Of a stretch of DNA of 31,840 nt, positions 17,322 to 25,313 are shown in pieces. This DNA is from CAZEQJ01 sp964514385 (GTDB lineage: Bacteria; Bacteroidota; Bacteroidia; Cytophagales; Cyclobacteriaceae): the NCBI GenBank assembly GCA_964514385.1, contig CAZEQJ010000034.1, positions 1 through 31,840 of the forward strand, given 5' to 3'. The position numbers were made by a program, and so were the translations under genes. Under the pieces are notes generated by a model. It ran no database searches, was not told the origin of the DNA, and was given only the letters and a program-made list of their open reading frames with translations. Position 1 is the stretch's first letter, and each line of letters begins with the position of its first letter.

Positions 17322-17933
17322 TTGAAAGCTGCCATTTTCGATAGTCAGGATTTGTTTAAGGAAGGCGTTAAGTCAGTGCTTTCCTCATTGCCGGCCTTCG
17401 ACGATGTGGTGGAACTGACAACGGATCTCACACTTTCAACGCAACTGGAAATACACGCGCCGGATTTATTTATTTACGAGTATCTGGGTAGCCATGATCT
17501 AAATGAGAATGACGTGACCCTGCTTCGTAAAAAATTCCCCAAAATGAAGCAATTGATCATTTCCGATGACGAAAATGTTGTAGAAATAAAATCGAGGGTG
17601 CTGGCAGGTGTTAACGGTTTTCTGACTAAAAGGTGTTCACTGGAAGAAATTCATGATGCAGTAGAAAGCATTTTCATGGGTAAATCATTTTACTGCAGCC
17701 GAATATCCGATATGATGTCCTCTGATTCCTTTGAGAAAATCAGTACGCTGTCCAGACGAGAAATTGAAGTATTGCAGGGTATCGGAAAGGGACTGTCTTC
17801 AAGTCAGATAAGCGATCAGTTATATGTAAGCATTCATACAGTCAACTCGCACCGTAAAAACATTATGAAAAAGTTGGGATTTCAATCACCGGCCGCAATG
17901 ATCGCTTTTGCCGTGAAACTGGCGAACACTTGA
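17322..17933 (+). CDS. LuxR/NarL-type DNA-binding regulator with degenerate receiver domain
   Basis: From TTG 17322 the protein has 203 residues: a receiver-like domain (about 1-120) and a C-terminal LuxR helix-turn-helix (about 137-200; SRREIEVLQGIGKGLSSSQI, then HTVNSHRKNIMKKL). The receiver has D7 and D10 near the acidic pocket and the conserved Lys in FLTKRCS, but the phospho-acceptor position has Glu (E53, in PDLFIYEYL) instead of Asp. It may therefore be constitutively active or regulated without phosphorylation. No histidine kinase is adjacent. TTG 17280 would add 14 residues but is inside the -7 element. The gene lies 197 bp upstream of the ligase/arg operon and could regulate it. Confidence 0.85.
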   Translation: MKAAIFDSQDLFKEGVKSVLSSLPAFDDVVELTTDLTLSTQLEIHAPDLFIYEYLGSHDLNENDVTLLRKKFPKMKQLIISDDENVVEIKSRVLAGVNGFLTKRCSLEEIHDAVESIFMGKSFYCSRISDMMSSDSFEKISTLSRREIEVLQGIGKGLSSSQISDQLYVSIHTVNSHRKNIMKKLGFQSPAAMIAFAVKLANT

Positions 17934-18130
17934 TTTCCTCCTGTATTTTTATATATTTCTATAATCAATTGTACTATTTCAGGGGATTTACATTTTTTCA
18001 AACCATTTTGCTTACATCCGTATCCTAATGTAGATGCCTTTCTTATTCAGCATACCAGGGAATACCTTGTCTTACTCTACAGGTATGCTGTATCCGTCAC
18101 AATCAGATTTTAACCAAAACTATACATACT
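17934..18130. promoter_or_regulatory. 197-bp intergenic region before the ligase/arg operon
   Basis: This AT-rich region should carry the promoter of the eight-gene operon. I found no exact TAnnTTTG element with a proper -33 box. It contains the inverted repeat listed at 18048-18090. No hairpin followed by a T-run marks the end of the LuxR gene. Confidence 0.45.
18048..18090. repeat. 9-bp perfect inverted repeat with phased ATACC/GGTAT pentamers
   Basis: CAGCATACC (18048-18056) and GGTATGCTG (18082-18090) are perfect inverted repeats separated by 25 bp. A further ATACC is at 18062-18066, exactly 10 bp after the first (18052-18056), and the inverted GGTAT begins at 18082, 20 bp later. The three pentamers therefore face the same side of the helix. 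NarL/LuxR-type regulators often use short TACC-like heptamers, so this is a candidate operator; it lies 41 bp before the operon start. Confidence 0.45.
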
Positions 18131-19354
18131 ATGGCAAAATGTTTTGCACTTATGGGGTGGAGTCTGCCCGTAATCGAAAGCGTTCAGAAAGCTAATCTTC
18201 CTTATGTAGTGGTTTCGTTTCCTGACTTTGAGCCCTATGCAGAAGAAAACAACATTCCCTTTGTTTCCTACCCATTAAACGAATGGAGTGACACCTCCAA
18301 CTCGCTTGATCTTGCCACCAAACTGGAACCTTATGGCGTAGACGTTGCAGTGCCATTGTTTGAAGAGACTGTTGAATGGGCAGGAGCGCTAAACTCTCTC
18401 TATCGCGATGATCCAAGAGTACTCAACAGGGCATTTCTATTTCGCAATAAGGCCATGATGAAGCGTAAAGCGTTAATTGGAGGTCTGCGGGTAGGTCTTT
18501 TTGAGGAAGTATATAACCGAGATGGGGTAAAAGCCTTTATGAAACGCCTCAATGAGGCCAATCTACAGCTGGAAGGTGAAGAAGATAGTTGGGTTCACAT
18601 TAAACCATTAGCTTCTGCAGGGACAGTGGGGCATAGGCTACTTCGTTCTATGCAGGATATAGATACGAAATGCGAGGATGGTGATTTTCCCTGTCTTGCC
18701 GAGAGCCACCTGCCCGGTCAGGAATTTAGCTGTGAGGCCTTTATCCATAAGGGCGAAATCAGGTTTCTCAATATCACAGAATATGTAAGGCTCGGATATT
18801 CCAACTTTATACCCGAGGGTCACATGCTTGAATCCAAGCGTCAGATGATTCATGATCATGTACAAAAGCTTGTCGATATTTTTGGTATTGAATACGGCAT
18901 GGTGCACCCGGAATGGTTCCTTACGGAGAAAAATGAACTGAATTTCGGGGAAACGGCGTGTCGAATACCCGGCGGACATATACTCGAACTTTGTGGTAAG
19001 GCATATGATTTTGATGCACTTGCTGCATTCGTTAAAATACATGACCCCAATGCCACAGAAGAAGAACTGGATGCCTTTTTTCCACCCAAAGACTACCGAC
19101 CGGAATATCACTACGGAAATGTGATGATTTATCCACAGCGTAAGTCATTTTCCAAGTTAGAAATACCGGAAGAACTCAACAACGAGCCTTATTTCTTAGA
19201 TCATACCCTCATACCTCCAATGACCACTCAGAAAATAAGTGATGAAAGGGAAGGTTTTGGTAATCATTTTGGTACGATCAACTTCCGTGGTGAGGATCCC
19301 GACCGGATGACCGAATTGCTGCGACATTACGAAAAAGTCGATTTTTATATTTAA
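18131..19354 (+). CDS. ATP-grasp superfamily ligase
   Basis: The 407-residue protein has an N-terminal Rossmann-like preATP-grasp region, then ATP-grasp features: K158 in HIKPLASAGTVGH (ATP-binding strand and glycine loop), E191 in LAESHLPGQEFSCE (hinge and adenine side), then GIEYGMVHPEWF and the metal/substrate segment NFGETACRIPGGH (E274, R278). Such enzymes join a carboxylate to an amine through an acyl phosphate. In many peptide-forming ATP-grasp ligases the last motif reads E-x-N-x-R; here it is E-T-A-C-R, as in a divergent subgroup. The substrates are unknown. It is the first gene of the operon and is followed after 21 bp by the unknown papain-like gene. ATG 18131 is the only sensible start. 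Confidence 0.85.
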   Translation: MAKCFALMGWSLPVIESVQKANLPYVVVSFPDFEPYAEENNIPFVSYPLNEWSDTSNSLDLATKLEPYGVDVAVPLFEETVEWAGALNSLYRDDPRVLNRAFLFRNKAMMKRKALIGGLRVGLFEEVYNRDGVKAFMKRLNEANLQLEGEEDSWVHIKPLASAGTVGHRLLRSMQDIDTKCEDGDFPCLAESHLPGQEFSCEAFIHKGEIRFLNITEYVRLGYSNFIPEGHMLESKRQMIHDHVQKLVDIFGIEYGMVHPEWFLTEKNELNFGETACRIPGGHILELCGKAYDFDALAAFVKIHDPNATEEELDAFFPPKDYRPEYHYGNVMIYPQRKSFSKLEIPEELNNEPYFLDHTLIPPMTTQKISDEREGFGNHFGTINFRGEDPDRMTELLRHYEKVDFYI

Positions 19355-19375
19355 TAGCACGGATTAAAGCATTTC

Positions 19376-21361
19376 ATGCAGCCAAACGTATTCGATAACT
19401 TTACATCCAGCCTGGAAGAGTTGAAGGAATCTACCCCTCTCACACGTCCTGATAAAATTGCCAGGATTATCAGTCAGGTGGATATACTGTCTTTAAGTAG
19501 GGAAGGACTATCGCATCTTTATGAAATATCAGGCCACCTGGTCAGTCTGGGCTTTTTTCAGGATACCGTCTGGGATGAGACTGACAAACTGGTACCGGCT
19601 CTGGTTCATGGAACCATAAAGGCCGGCCATCCCTCCTCCAGTTTTGAGATTGTTTCCGAATTGAGAATATTGGGAATTGCCCGCCAGTTATTTTATGATG
19701 ATAGAATGAGTGCCTCAGAAGCCCAGTCATTTCTTGAGGAAGTGATGGTGCATAATCTTGAGTTTGCATTGAATGAGCTCAAGGAAGAAACCCGCAATGT
19801 TATGAGCTCAAGAGAGATAAAGAAAGCGCATAATCTCTTTGGGTTTATTATGTCTGAAATAGATCTGGATGGGGTATATGACAAATTGACTGAAGAGGTG
19901 GAGATGATGGCCGCCCAGCGACCGATTGTTACAACACGCATACGTGAGCTTATTGCCCTGATTATACATCACACGGGCGAAAGTAAAAGTCATCACGATG
20001 ATGATCACCCGATACAAATATACATTAATGCCCTCAACAGACCTTCAAGGGCAAGTGTCAATTATACAGGGCTGGATCAATACCAACATTGGTTAGAAAA
20101 TGAGGCTTCAGAAGAGGATCTGGAAGCAGAAGCTGAAGAGATGGGTAGGTATATGGTGCAGACAGGGCTGGTAAGTCAGTATCATGCATTGCTTCTTTTG
20201 CATCTTCTTTCTACATACCCCTCCCTCATACCCTCATTGTTGCACCTTAGTGACAATGGCAGGGCAGAGTGGAATCAGTATTATGATTTTCTCTCGGCGA
20301 TAATTGCCGAAATTGTAGATCCCTACAACATACAATGCATTTATGGCTTTTCGATGATGCTCAACCGGAATATTTTTTCGAGAAGAGCGGTACGAATAGG
20401 TCTTGAAAATCTGAGACGTATCAAGATACATCCACGTGTAGGGGAAAGAATAATAAAGTCAGTCAGTAATCCTCAATCTCACCTGTCACCCCTTCAGTAC
20501 CTCATGGGAGGTGTGATCAAAGTGCTCGGACAGCCATTGGGAATAGGGCAGGGAAATAACCCCACCTGCCAGTCAGCAAGAGGTATCAGCATGTGGTCAC
20601 AGCATGCGCCTGCCAAGTTGCTGGATATGATCATTACCGTGGCTACCCAGAATAACCTGGTATTACGTTTTGAAAATCAGAACCTGGAGTCTGAGCTGCT
20701 GGGTAAAGGACTTGTGCAGGAGCTGGATTATAATCTGGATGTGGTATCCGTTGTACTCGTTCCACACCTTGACCGTATTTATAATGAAATGATGCGATTA
20801 TCCACAGGACGCATTGACGATCCTCACCGCTGGGTCAATCCGGCCTTGTATGGACAGTGGATACAGGTAGGGTTTGCATCCTGCTATGATTATGCCAGCA
20901 ATTCTATACTGGATTTTAATGGCTTCATCAGGATATTTTATGCTGCTTTCCATCCAAACTTCAATGGAGACAGGCATATCGTCTACCCTGTACCTGTAGG
21001 CATCTTTATCACCAGCAATAAGGGTGAAATGCTGGGATTTCATGCCATCTCCCTTCTACGGGTAGAAAAAGATAACGCGGGCATAATACGGGCATATTTT
21101 CTCAATCCCAATAATGAAGGTCGCCAGGACTGGGGCCAGGGTATTAAGCCTACCGTAAATGGGAACATGGAACGGCCGGGTGAATCATCACTGCCTTTCG
21201 ATCAGTTTGCAGCACGGATTTATGCATTTCACTATAATCAGCTTGAGGTAAACGCGTATGTTCAACAGGTTCCAGAGACGGAGATCCTAAAGGTGAAAAC
21301 ACTTGCCAGAGAAAGCTGGGGTAAGTCTTATTTTTGGAATGATCAGATAAAGATATGGTAA
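19376..21361 (+). CDS. uncharacterised protein with putative C-terminal papain-like cysteine hydrolase domain
   Basis: I do not recognise this 661-residue protein as a named family. Residues 1-350 look all-helical, with acidic stretches around 241-256 and a His/Asp run at 206-211. The C-terminal half has a possible clan-CA active site: Q392-x5-C398 in GQGNNPTCQSARG, H556 in LGFHAISLLRV, and N577 in AYFLNPNNEG. The Q-x5-C spacing equals papain Gln19/Cys25, and the order Cys, His, Asn matches cysteine peptidases, transglutaminases and amide hydrolases. No signal peptide or transmembrane helix is seen, so it is probably cytoplasmic. It overlaps the racemase gene by 7 bp. Peptidase, transpeptidase or amidase activity is inferred only from these residues. 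Confidence 0.65.
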   Translation: MQPNVFDNFTSSLEELKESTPLTRPDKIARIISQVDILSLSREGLSHLYEISGHLVSLGFFQDTVWDETDKLVPALVHGTIKAGHPSSSFEIVSELRILGIARQLFYDDRMSASEAQSFLEEVMVHNLEFALNELKEETRNVMSSREIKKAHNLFGFIMSEIDLDGVYDKLTEEVEMMAAQRPIVTTRIRELIALIIHHTGESKSHHDDDHPIQIYINALNRPSRASVNYTGLDQYQHWLENEASEEDLEAEAEEMGRYMVQTGLVSQYHALLLLHLLSTYPSLIPSLLHLSDNGRAEWNQYYDFLSAIIAEIVDPYNIQCIYGFSMMLNRNIFSRRAVRIGLENLRRIKIHPRVGERIIKSVSNPQSHLSPLQYLMGGVIKVLGQPLGIGQGNNPTCQSARGISMWSQHAPAKLLDMIITVATQNNLVLRFENQNLESELLGKGLVQELDYNLDVVSVVLVPHLDRIYNEMMRLSTGRIDDPHRWVNPALYGQWIQVGFASCYDYASNSILDFNGFIRIFYAAFHPNFNGDRHIVYPVPVGIFITSNKGEMLGFHAISLLRVEKDNAGIIRAYFLNPNNEGRQDWGQGIKPTVNGNMERPGESSLPFDQFAARIYAFHYNQLEVNAYVQQVPETEILKVKTLARESWGKSYFWNDQIKIW

Positions 21362-22521
21362 GACATTCATCACGAATAGAATTAAGCCAGTCTTCCCTCA
21401 CAGGGAACATAAACTTTATCAGAAAAAAAGTAGGGGATACAACGCGCATTTCTTCTGTTGTGAAAGCCAATGCATACGGCCATGGCATACATGAATTTGT
21501 GAAAATGTGTGAAAAAGCCGGTGTAAATCATTTTGCGACAGCTTCTGCGTTCGAGGCTGAAGAGGTGCTACAAGCCAAATCACCTGCATCAGACATCATG
21601 ATCATGGGTATTCTGTATCCGGATGATATTTCATGGGCAATTGAGCATGGGATTGAATTCTTTGTCTTCAACTACGATAGGCTTCCAAAGGTACTGGAGC
21701 TTGCCAGACAACTAGGTACAAAAGCAAAAGTGCATCTCGAAGTGGAAACAGGAGCAAACAGAACCGGTCTGCCGGCTCATGAAGTATCCAAATCAATAGA
21801 TTTTATTAAAAAGAACAATGAGTTTATTGAATTTACAGGCATTTGTACTCACTTTGGCGGGGCTGAAAGCTTTAGCAACCAGTTTAAAATTGAAATGCAG
21901 CATAGCCGATTTAAAGAATTTCTTAAAATCTGCACCAAAAAGAAGATCAGTCCAAAATACCGGCATATCGCATGTTCTGCCGCAGCGTTAGCCTATCCCG
22001 ATACATTATATGATATGGTTAGAATAGGTGTGGCCCAATATGGATTCTGGCCAAGCCCTGATATTTACTTCATGCATATGCAAACCGTACAAAAGCCCAG
22101 GAGGAAGTCAAACGGTGCATTAAAACGGATCATTACCTGGAAAACAGATATCATGGACCTGCGGGATGTGGATGCAGGCGAATTTATTGGTTATGGTACA
22201 GCCTATCAGGCTACTCAAAATATGAAAGTTGCTGTGTTACCTCTGGGATATTCCAATGGATATCCCAGAGCCCAGTCCAACCGTGGCCACGTGTTGATCA
22301 GGGGAAAAAAAGCACCTATTGTAGGTCTTATCAATATGAATTTATTTATGGTGGATGTTTCTCATATCCAAAGTGTAGCTGTCGGTGATGAGGTAGTACT
22401 TGTTGGAAGGCAACAGAATAACACCATTAACATCAGCTCGTTCACCAATGTTACTCAGCTTTTGAATAACGAGGTGTTAAGTCGTCTGCCGGCAGCTATA
22501 CCCAGAAAAATAGTCAAATGA
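21355..22521 (+). CDS. alanine racemase-fold PLP enzyme, probably altered substrate specificity
   Basis: The 388-residue protein has the fold-type III racemase layout: PLP lysine K37 in VVKANAYGHG, R136 in the TGANRTG segment, the motif DMVRIGVAQYGFWPS (PLP phosphate region), and catalytic Tyr280 in GYGTAYQA. Two positions differ from normal alanine racemases: the usually carbamylated Lys129 is Glu (E129, VHLEVETGANR), and the CMDQ-type loop reads NMNL, with Asn329 for the conserved Asp. The length is normal. A racemase of alanine, or of ornithine or another basic residue, is possible; the arg genes downstream make ornithine a candidate. The start overlaps the previous gene by 7 bp and the next gene by 4 bp. 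Confidence 0.85.
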   Translation: MVRHSSRIELSQSSLTGNINFIRKKVGDTTRISSVVKANAYGHGIHEFVKMCEKAGVNHFATASAFEAEEVLQAKSPASDIMIMGILYPDDISWAIEHGIEFFVFNYDRLPKVLELARQLGTKAKVHLEVETGANRTGLPAHEVSKSIDFIKKNNEFIEFTGICTHFGGAESFSNQFKIEMQHSRFKEFLKICTKKKISPKYRHIACSAAALAYPDTLYDMVRIGVAQYGFWPSPDIYFMHMQTVQKPRRKSNGALKRIITWKTDIMDLRDVDAGEFIGYGTAYQATQNMKVAVLPLGYSNGYPRAQSNRGHVLIRGKKAPIVGLINMNLFMVDVSHIQSVAVGDEVVLVGRQQNNTINISSFTNVTQLLNNEVLSRLPAAIPRKIVK

Positions 22522-23306
22522 TGAGAGTGCTAACCCCGAATGAAAAAAATACATTGAAAGCCCTGATTACACAGGGAACTGATATTAGTTTTCTTGAGAT
22601 GATGCAGGCCTTCTGGAAGGTGGGAATACTTGAAATCGGTGCTTATCAGCAAATTTTACGTCTCTATATCACCGATGATAAGGAAATAGAACCTGTTATG
22701 GGGCAAATTACTGAATTATTGAATTTAATTGAGTTACTTGAAAGCCATGGTTATTTAACAATGTGGAACAGCCCTCCGACGGAGGATGATTTACAATTTA
22801 TGGGCGCTCAGCCAGACGGTCAGCATCAGGCCAGGTTTTTGCCAGATTTAGGCGTAGCAACTGAGGTACTGAGACTGGCTGGATGTAAGGTTCATTTCAA
22901 TGAAAGTATACGTCAGGTACTATCTGACAACGGCAGGTCCCGGGCTATAGGCATACATTCAGGCAGGCTGGTGACATTAGGTGTAATAATATTAATTATT
23001 ATGATAGCACAGCTGGTGCTATCCGGCGTACGGTTGCAGCATCAGACACGCTTGAACCAGGAGGAATTATATGTTTCATCTACCAAACTGATGGATAATC
23101 AACTGAAAAACAGGAAAGAAATTAACCAGATTCAGGTAGCACAGGATTCTATGACCGTGATGCTCCTGGGTTTTACCGATGATTTGCAAAATCTGGAAAA
23201 GATTCATCTGGCTGAAAAGCAAAATCGTTTGCAGCTTGTGGATATTTCCGACAAACAGGAAATTCTTCATCAGCAGCTGGATAGTCTGTTATCACGGGTA
23301 AAATAA
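22518..23306 (+). CDS. membrane-anchored coiled-coil protein of unknown function
   Basis: I do not recognise this 262-residue protein. Residues 1-140 are a helical, mostly soluble domain. One transmembrane helix lies at about 151-170 (LVTLGVIILIIMIAQLVLSG), preceded by Arg residues, which predicts a cytoplasmic N-terminus. Residues 174-262 are rich in Gln, Leu, Asn and Lys and look like a coiled coil, which would be periplasmic. It starts in the racemase stop (ATGA overlap) and ends 1 bp before argB, so it is a true member of the operon. It could tether the enzymes to the inner membrane, or sense or pass on a periplasmic signal; this is inference. Confidence 0.7.
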   Translation: MMRVLTPNEKNTLKALITQGTDISFLEMMQAFWKVGILEIGAYQQILRLYITDDKEIEPVMGQITELLNLIELLESHGYLTMWNSPPTEDDLQFMGAQPDGQHQARFLPDLGVATEVLRLAGCKVHFNESIRQVLSDNGRSRAIGIHSGRLVTLGVIILIIMIAQLVLSGVRLQHQTRLNQEELYVSSTKLMDNQLKNRKEINQIQVAQDSMTVMLLGFTDDLQNLEKIHLAEKQNRLQLVDISDKQEILHQQLDSLLSRVK

Positions 23307-23307
23307 A

Positions 23308-24117
23308 ATGGCAGAGAATACAATTGTGATAAAATATGGCGGAAATGCCATGACCGATGACACGCTGAAAAAGAAAACCATTTCTAATATAGGCACACTT
23401 CGGGAACAGGGATACCGCGTTGTAGTAGTACATGGCGGTGGACCCTTTATTAACAATATACTGAATGAGGTCAGGCTGACCTCTGAATTTATCGGAGGCC
23501 ACCGTAAAACCACACTGGAAGCGATAAGGTACATTGAAATGGCCCTGACAGGAGAAGTAAACCAGGGGTTGGTTGCGCTGTCAAATGCCAAGGGCATACC
23601 TGCAGTTGGGTTGTCCGGTAAGGATGCGCGGCTGGTGGTTGCACGTAAACGATACCACAGTGAAGATGGCATTGAAGCGGACCTCGGCAGGGTCGGCGAC
23701 GTAGATGATCTTAACCCTGAAATTCTACACTATCTGCTTGATGGTGGTTATATGCCTGTGATTTCGTGTATCGCCGCCGATATTGATGGAAATACGTATA
23801 ATATAAATGCGGATATGTTTGCAGGTGCATTAGCAGGCGCGCTTAAAGCAGATATTTATTGTGCTATGACAGATATTGATGGATTGCGCAAAGACAAGGA
23901 CGATCCTGATACCCTAATTCATCAGGTGAGCTTCATGCAGGTGGAGCAAATGATGGGAAATGTCATACAGGGTGGCATGATACCCAAGATAGAATCCTGC
24001 ATGGAGGCTATCAGAAAGGGTGCCCGTAAAGCCATCATTATAAACGGTAAGCAGGAAAATGCACTTTTATCCGCTATTATTGAAAAAGATCCTATAGGAA
24101 CAACAATTATAAAATGA
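23308..24117 (+). CDS. argB: acetylglutamate kinase (amino-acid kinase family)
   Basis: The 269-residue protein has K9 in IKYGGNAM, the phosphate-binding VVVVHGGGPFIN, the substrate Arg in FIGGHRKTT, VGLSGKDAR, NINADMFAGALAGAL and GGMIPKIE with the C-terminal catalytic Lys. These are the residues used by N-acetylglutamate kinase, the second step of ornithine synthesis. The substrate loop GHRKTT differs from the more common GxRVT, so a different N-acyl group or carrier-linked glutamate cannot be ruled out. argD starts inside the last 4 bp. It is cytoplasmic. Confidence 0.9.
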   Translation: MAENTIVIKYGGNAMTDDTLKKKTISNIGTLREQGYRVVVVHGGGPFINNILNEVRLTSEFIGGHRKTTLEAIRYIEMALTGEVNQGLVALSNAKGIPAVGLSGKDARLVVARKRYHSEDGIEADLGRVGDVDDLNPEILHYLLDGGYMPVISCIAADIDGNTYNINADMFAGALAGALKADIYCAMTDIDGLRKDKDDPDTLIHQVSFMQVEQMMGNVIQGGMIPKIESCMEAIRKGARKAIIINGKQENALLSAIIEKDPIGTTIIK

Positions 24118-25313
24118 GTCACTCAACAGAATCATTACATCAGATAGATAAAAAGCATTATCTGCCTACTTTCAGACGATATCCGCTGGCATTTAAGAAA
24201 GGAAGTGGATCCAGATTGTGGGATATGGAAGGCAATGAATATATCGATGCCCTTGCAGGTATTGCCGTTAATAATGTGGGCCATACCCATCCCAAGGTAG
24301 TAGAAGCAATTCGCTATCAGGCCGGGCAGCTTATCCACATCTCAAATTTCTATGTTAGCGAACCGCAGATGAAACTGGTGGAAAAGATAGCCCAGTTGTC
24401 GGGTATGGAGCGAGTATTTCTTACCAACAGCGGTGCTGAATCTGCTGAAGGTGTGATCAAGATTGCACGCAAATATGCAAGCAAAAATGGACGAGGCGGC
24501 ACTATTATGGCCATGAAGAATGCCTTCCATGGGCGAACCCTTGCTACCGTAGCTGCTACAGGAAAGAAGGCCATGATGAATGGTTTTGATCCTATTCCTA
24601 CCGGCTTTTGTCATCTTCCTTTCAACGATATTGACATTGTGCGAAGAAATGTAAACCAGGATGTAGCTGCCATTATGCTTGAGCCTGTACAGGGTGAAGG
24701 CGGTATAATACCTGCTGACCCGATATATATGAAAGAACTCAGAGCATTTTGTGATGAAGAAAATGTAGTACTGATTTTTGATGAAATACAATGTGGCATT
24801 GGGCGTACGGGTAAAATGTTTGCACATGAGCATTATGACGTTAAGCCAGACGTCATGTCACTGGCCAAAGGATTAGGAGGTGGAGTACCTGTTGGTGCAG
24901 CTGTTGCAAATGAAAAGGTTGGAAGCGCTATCGACTGGGGTGACCATGGCACTACCTTTGGAGGCAATCCTCTTGTATCGGCGGCAGCGCTGGCCACTCT
25001 TGAGGCAATTGAAGAAGAAGGGATGATGAAGCATGCAACAGAGAAAGGCCGTTGGTTTTGGAGAAAGATAGAGGAAGCTAAGGCCGACTATCCCGAAATT
25101 GATCATATACGTGGCATAGGCCTGATGCTAGGGGTTGTACTTAATGTGCCATCCAAACCTGTAGTAGCCAGGATGATGGAACACAAGGTGCTTGCAAATG
25201 CCACAGCAGAGACCGTTGTCAGGATTGTTCCGCCATTAAATATACCATATGAAGACCTTGAGCGTGTATTGGAGGTGTTATTGGTTAGTATCACAGAATG
25301 CAGAGAAGGATGA
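24114..25313 (+). CDS. argD: acetylornithine aminotransferase-like PLP enzyme
   Basis: The 399-residue protein is a class III aminotransferase. It has the NSGAESAEGVIKIARKY phosphate region, the FHGRT segment, IFDEIQCGIGRTG (Asp for the PLP pyridine), the PLP lysine K252 in SLAKGLGGGVP, and TTFGGNPL. ArgD transfers the amino group from glutamate to N-acetylglutamate semialdehyde to give N2-acetylornithine. The position between argB and argC supports this role. The start overlaps argB by 4 bp, and argC begins in its stop codon. Confidence 0.92.
   Translation: MSHSTESLHQIDKKHYLPTFRRYPLAFKKGSGSRLWDMEGNEYIDALAGIAVNNVGHTHPKVVEAIRYQAGQLIHISNFYVSEPQMKLVEKIAQLSGMERVFLTNSGAESAEGVIKIARKYASKNGRGGTIMAMKNAFHGRTLATVAATGKKAMMNGFDPIPTGFCHLPFNDIDIVRRNVNQDVAAIMLEPVQGEGGIIPADPIYMKELRAFCDEENVVLIFDEIQCGIGRTGKMFAHEHYDVKPDVMSLAKGLGGGVPVGAAVANEKVGSAIDWGDHGTTFGGNPLVSAAALATLEAIEEEGMMKHATEKGRWFWRKIEEAKADYPEIDHIRGIGLMLGVVLNVPSKPVVARMMEHKVLANATAETVVRIVPPLNIPYEDLERVLEVLLVSITECREG

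Noticed and set aside
21119..21148. DWGQ segment in the 661-aa protein, similar to the EDWGE end of LysW-type amino-group carriers
   Set aside because: It is internal (about residue 585), not at a C-terminus, and the protein is far larger than a carrier. No small carrier gene was found in the operon.
24342..24833. 163-codon open frame on the - strand
   Set aside because: It is antisense to argD, which has a complete PLP aminotransferase signature; the translated product has low-complexity, unnatural composition.
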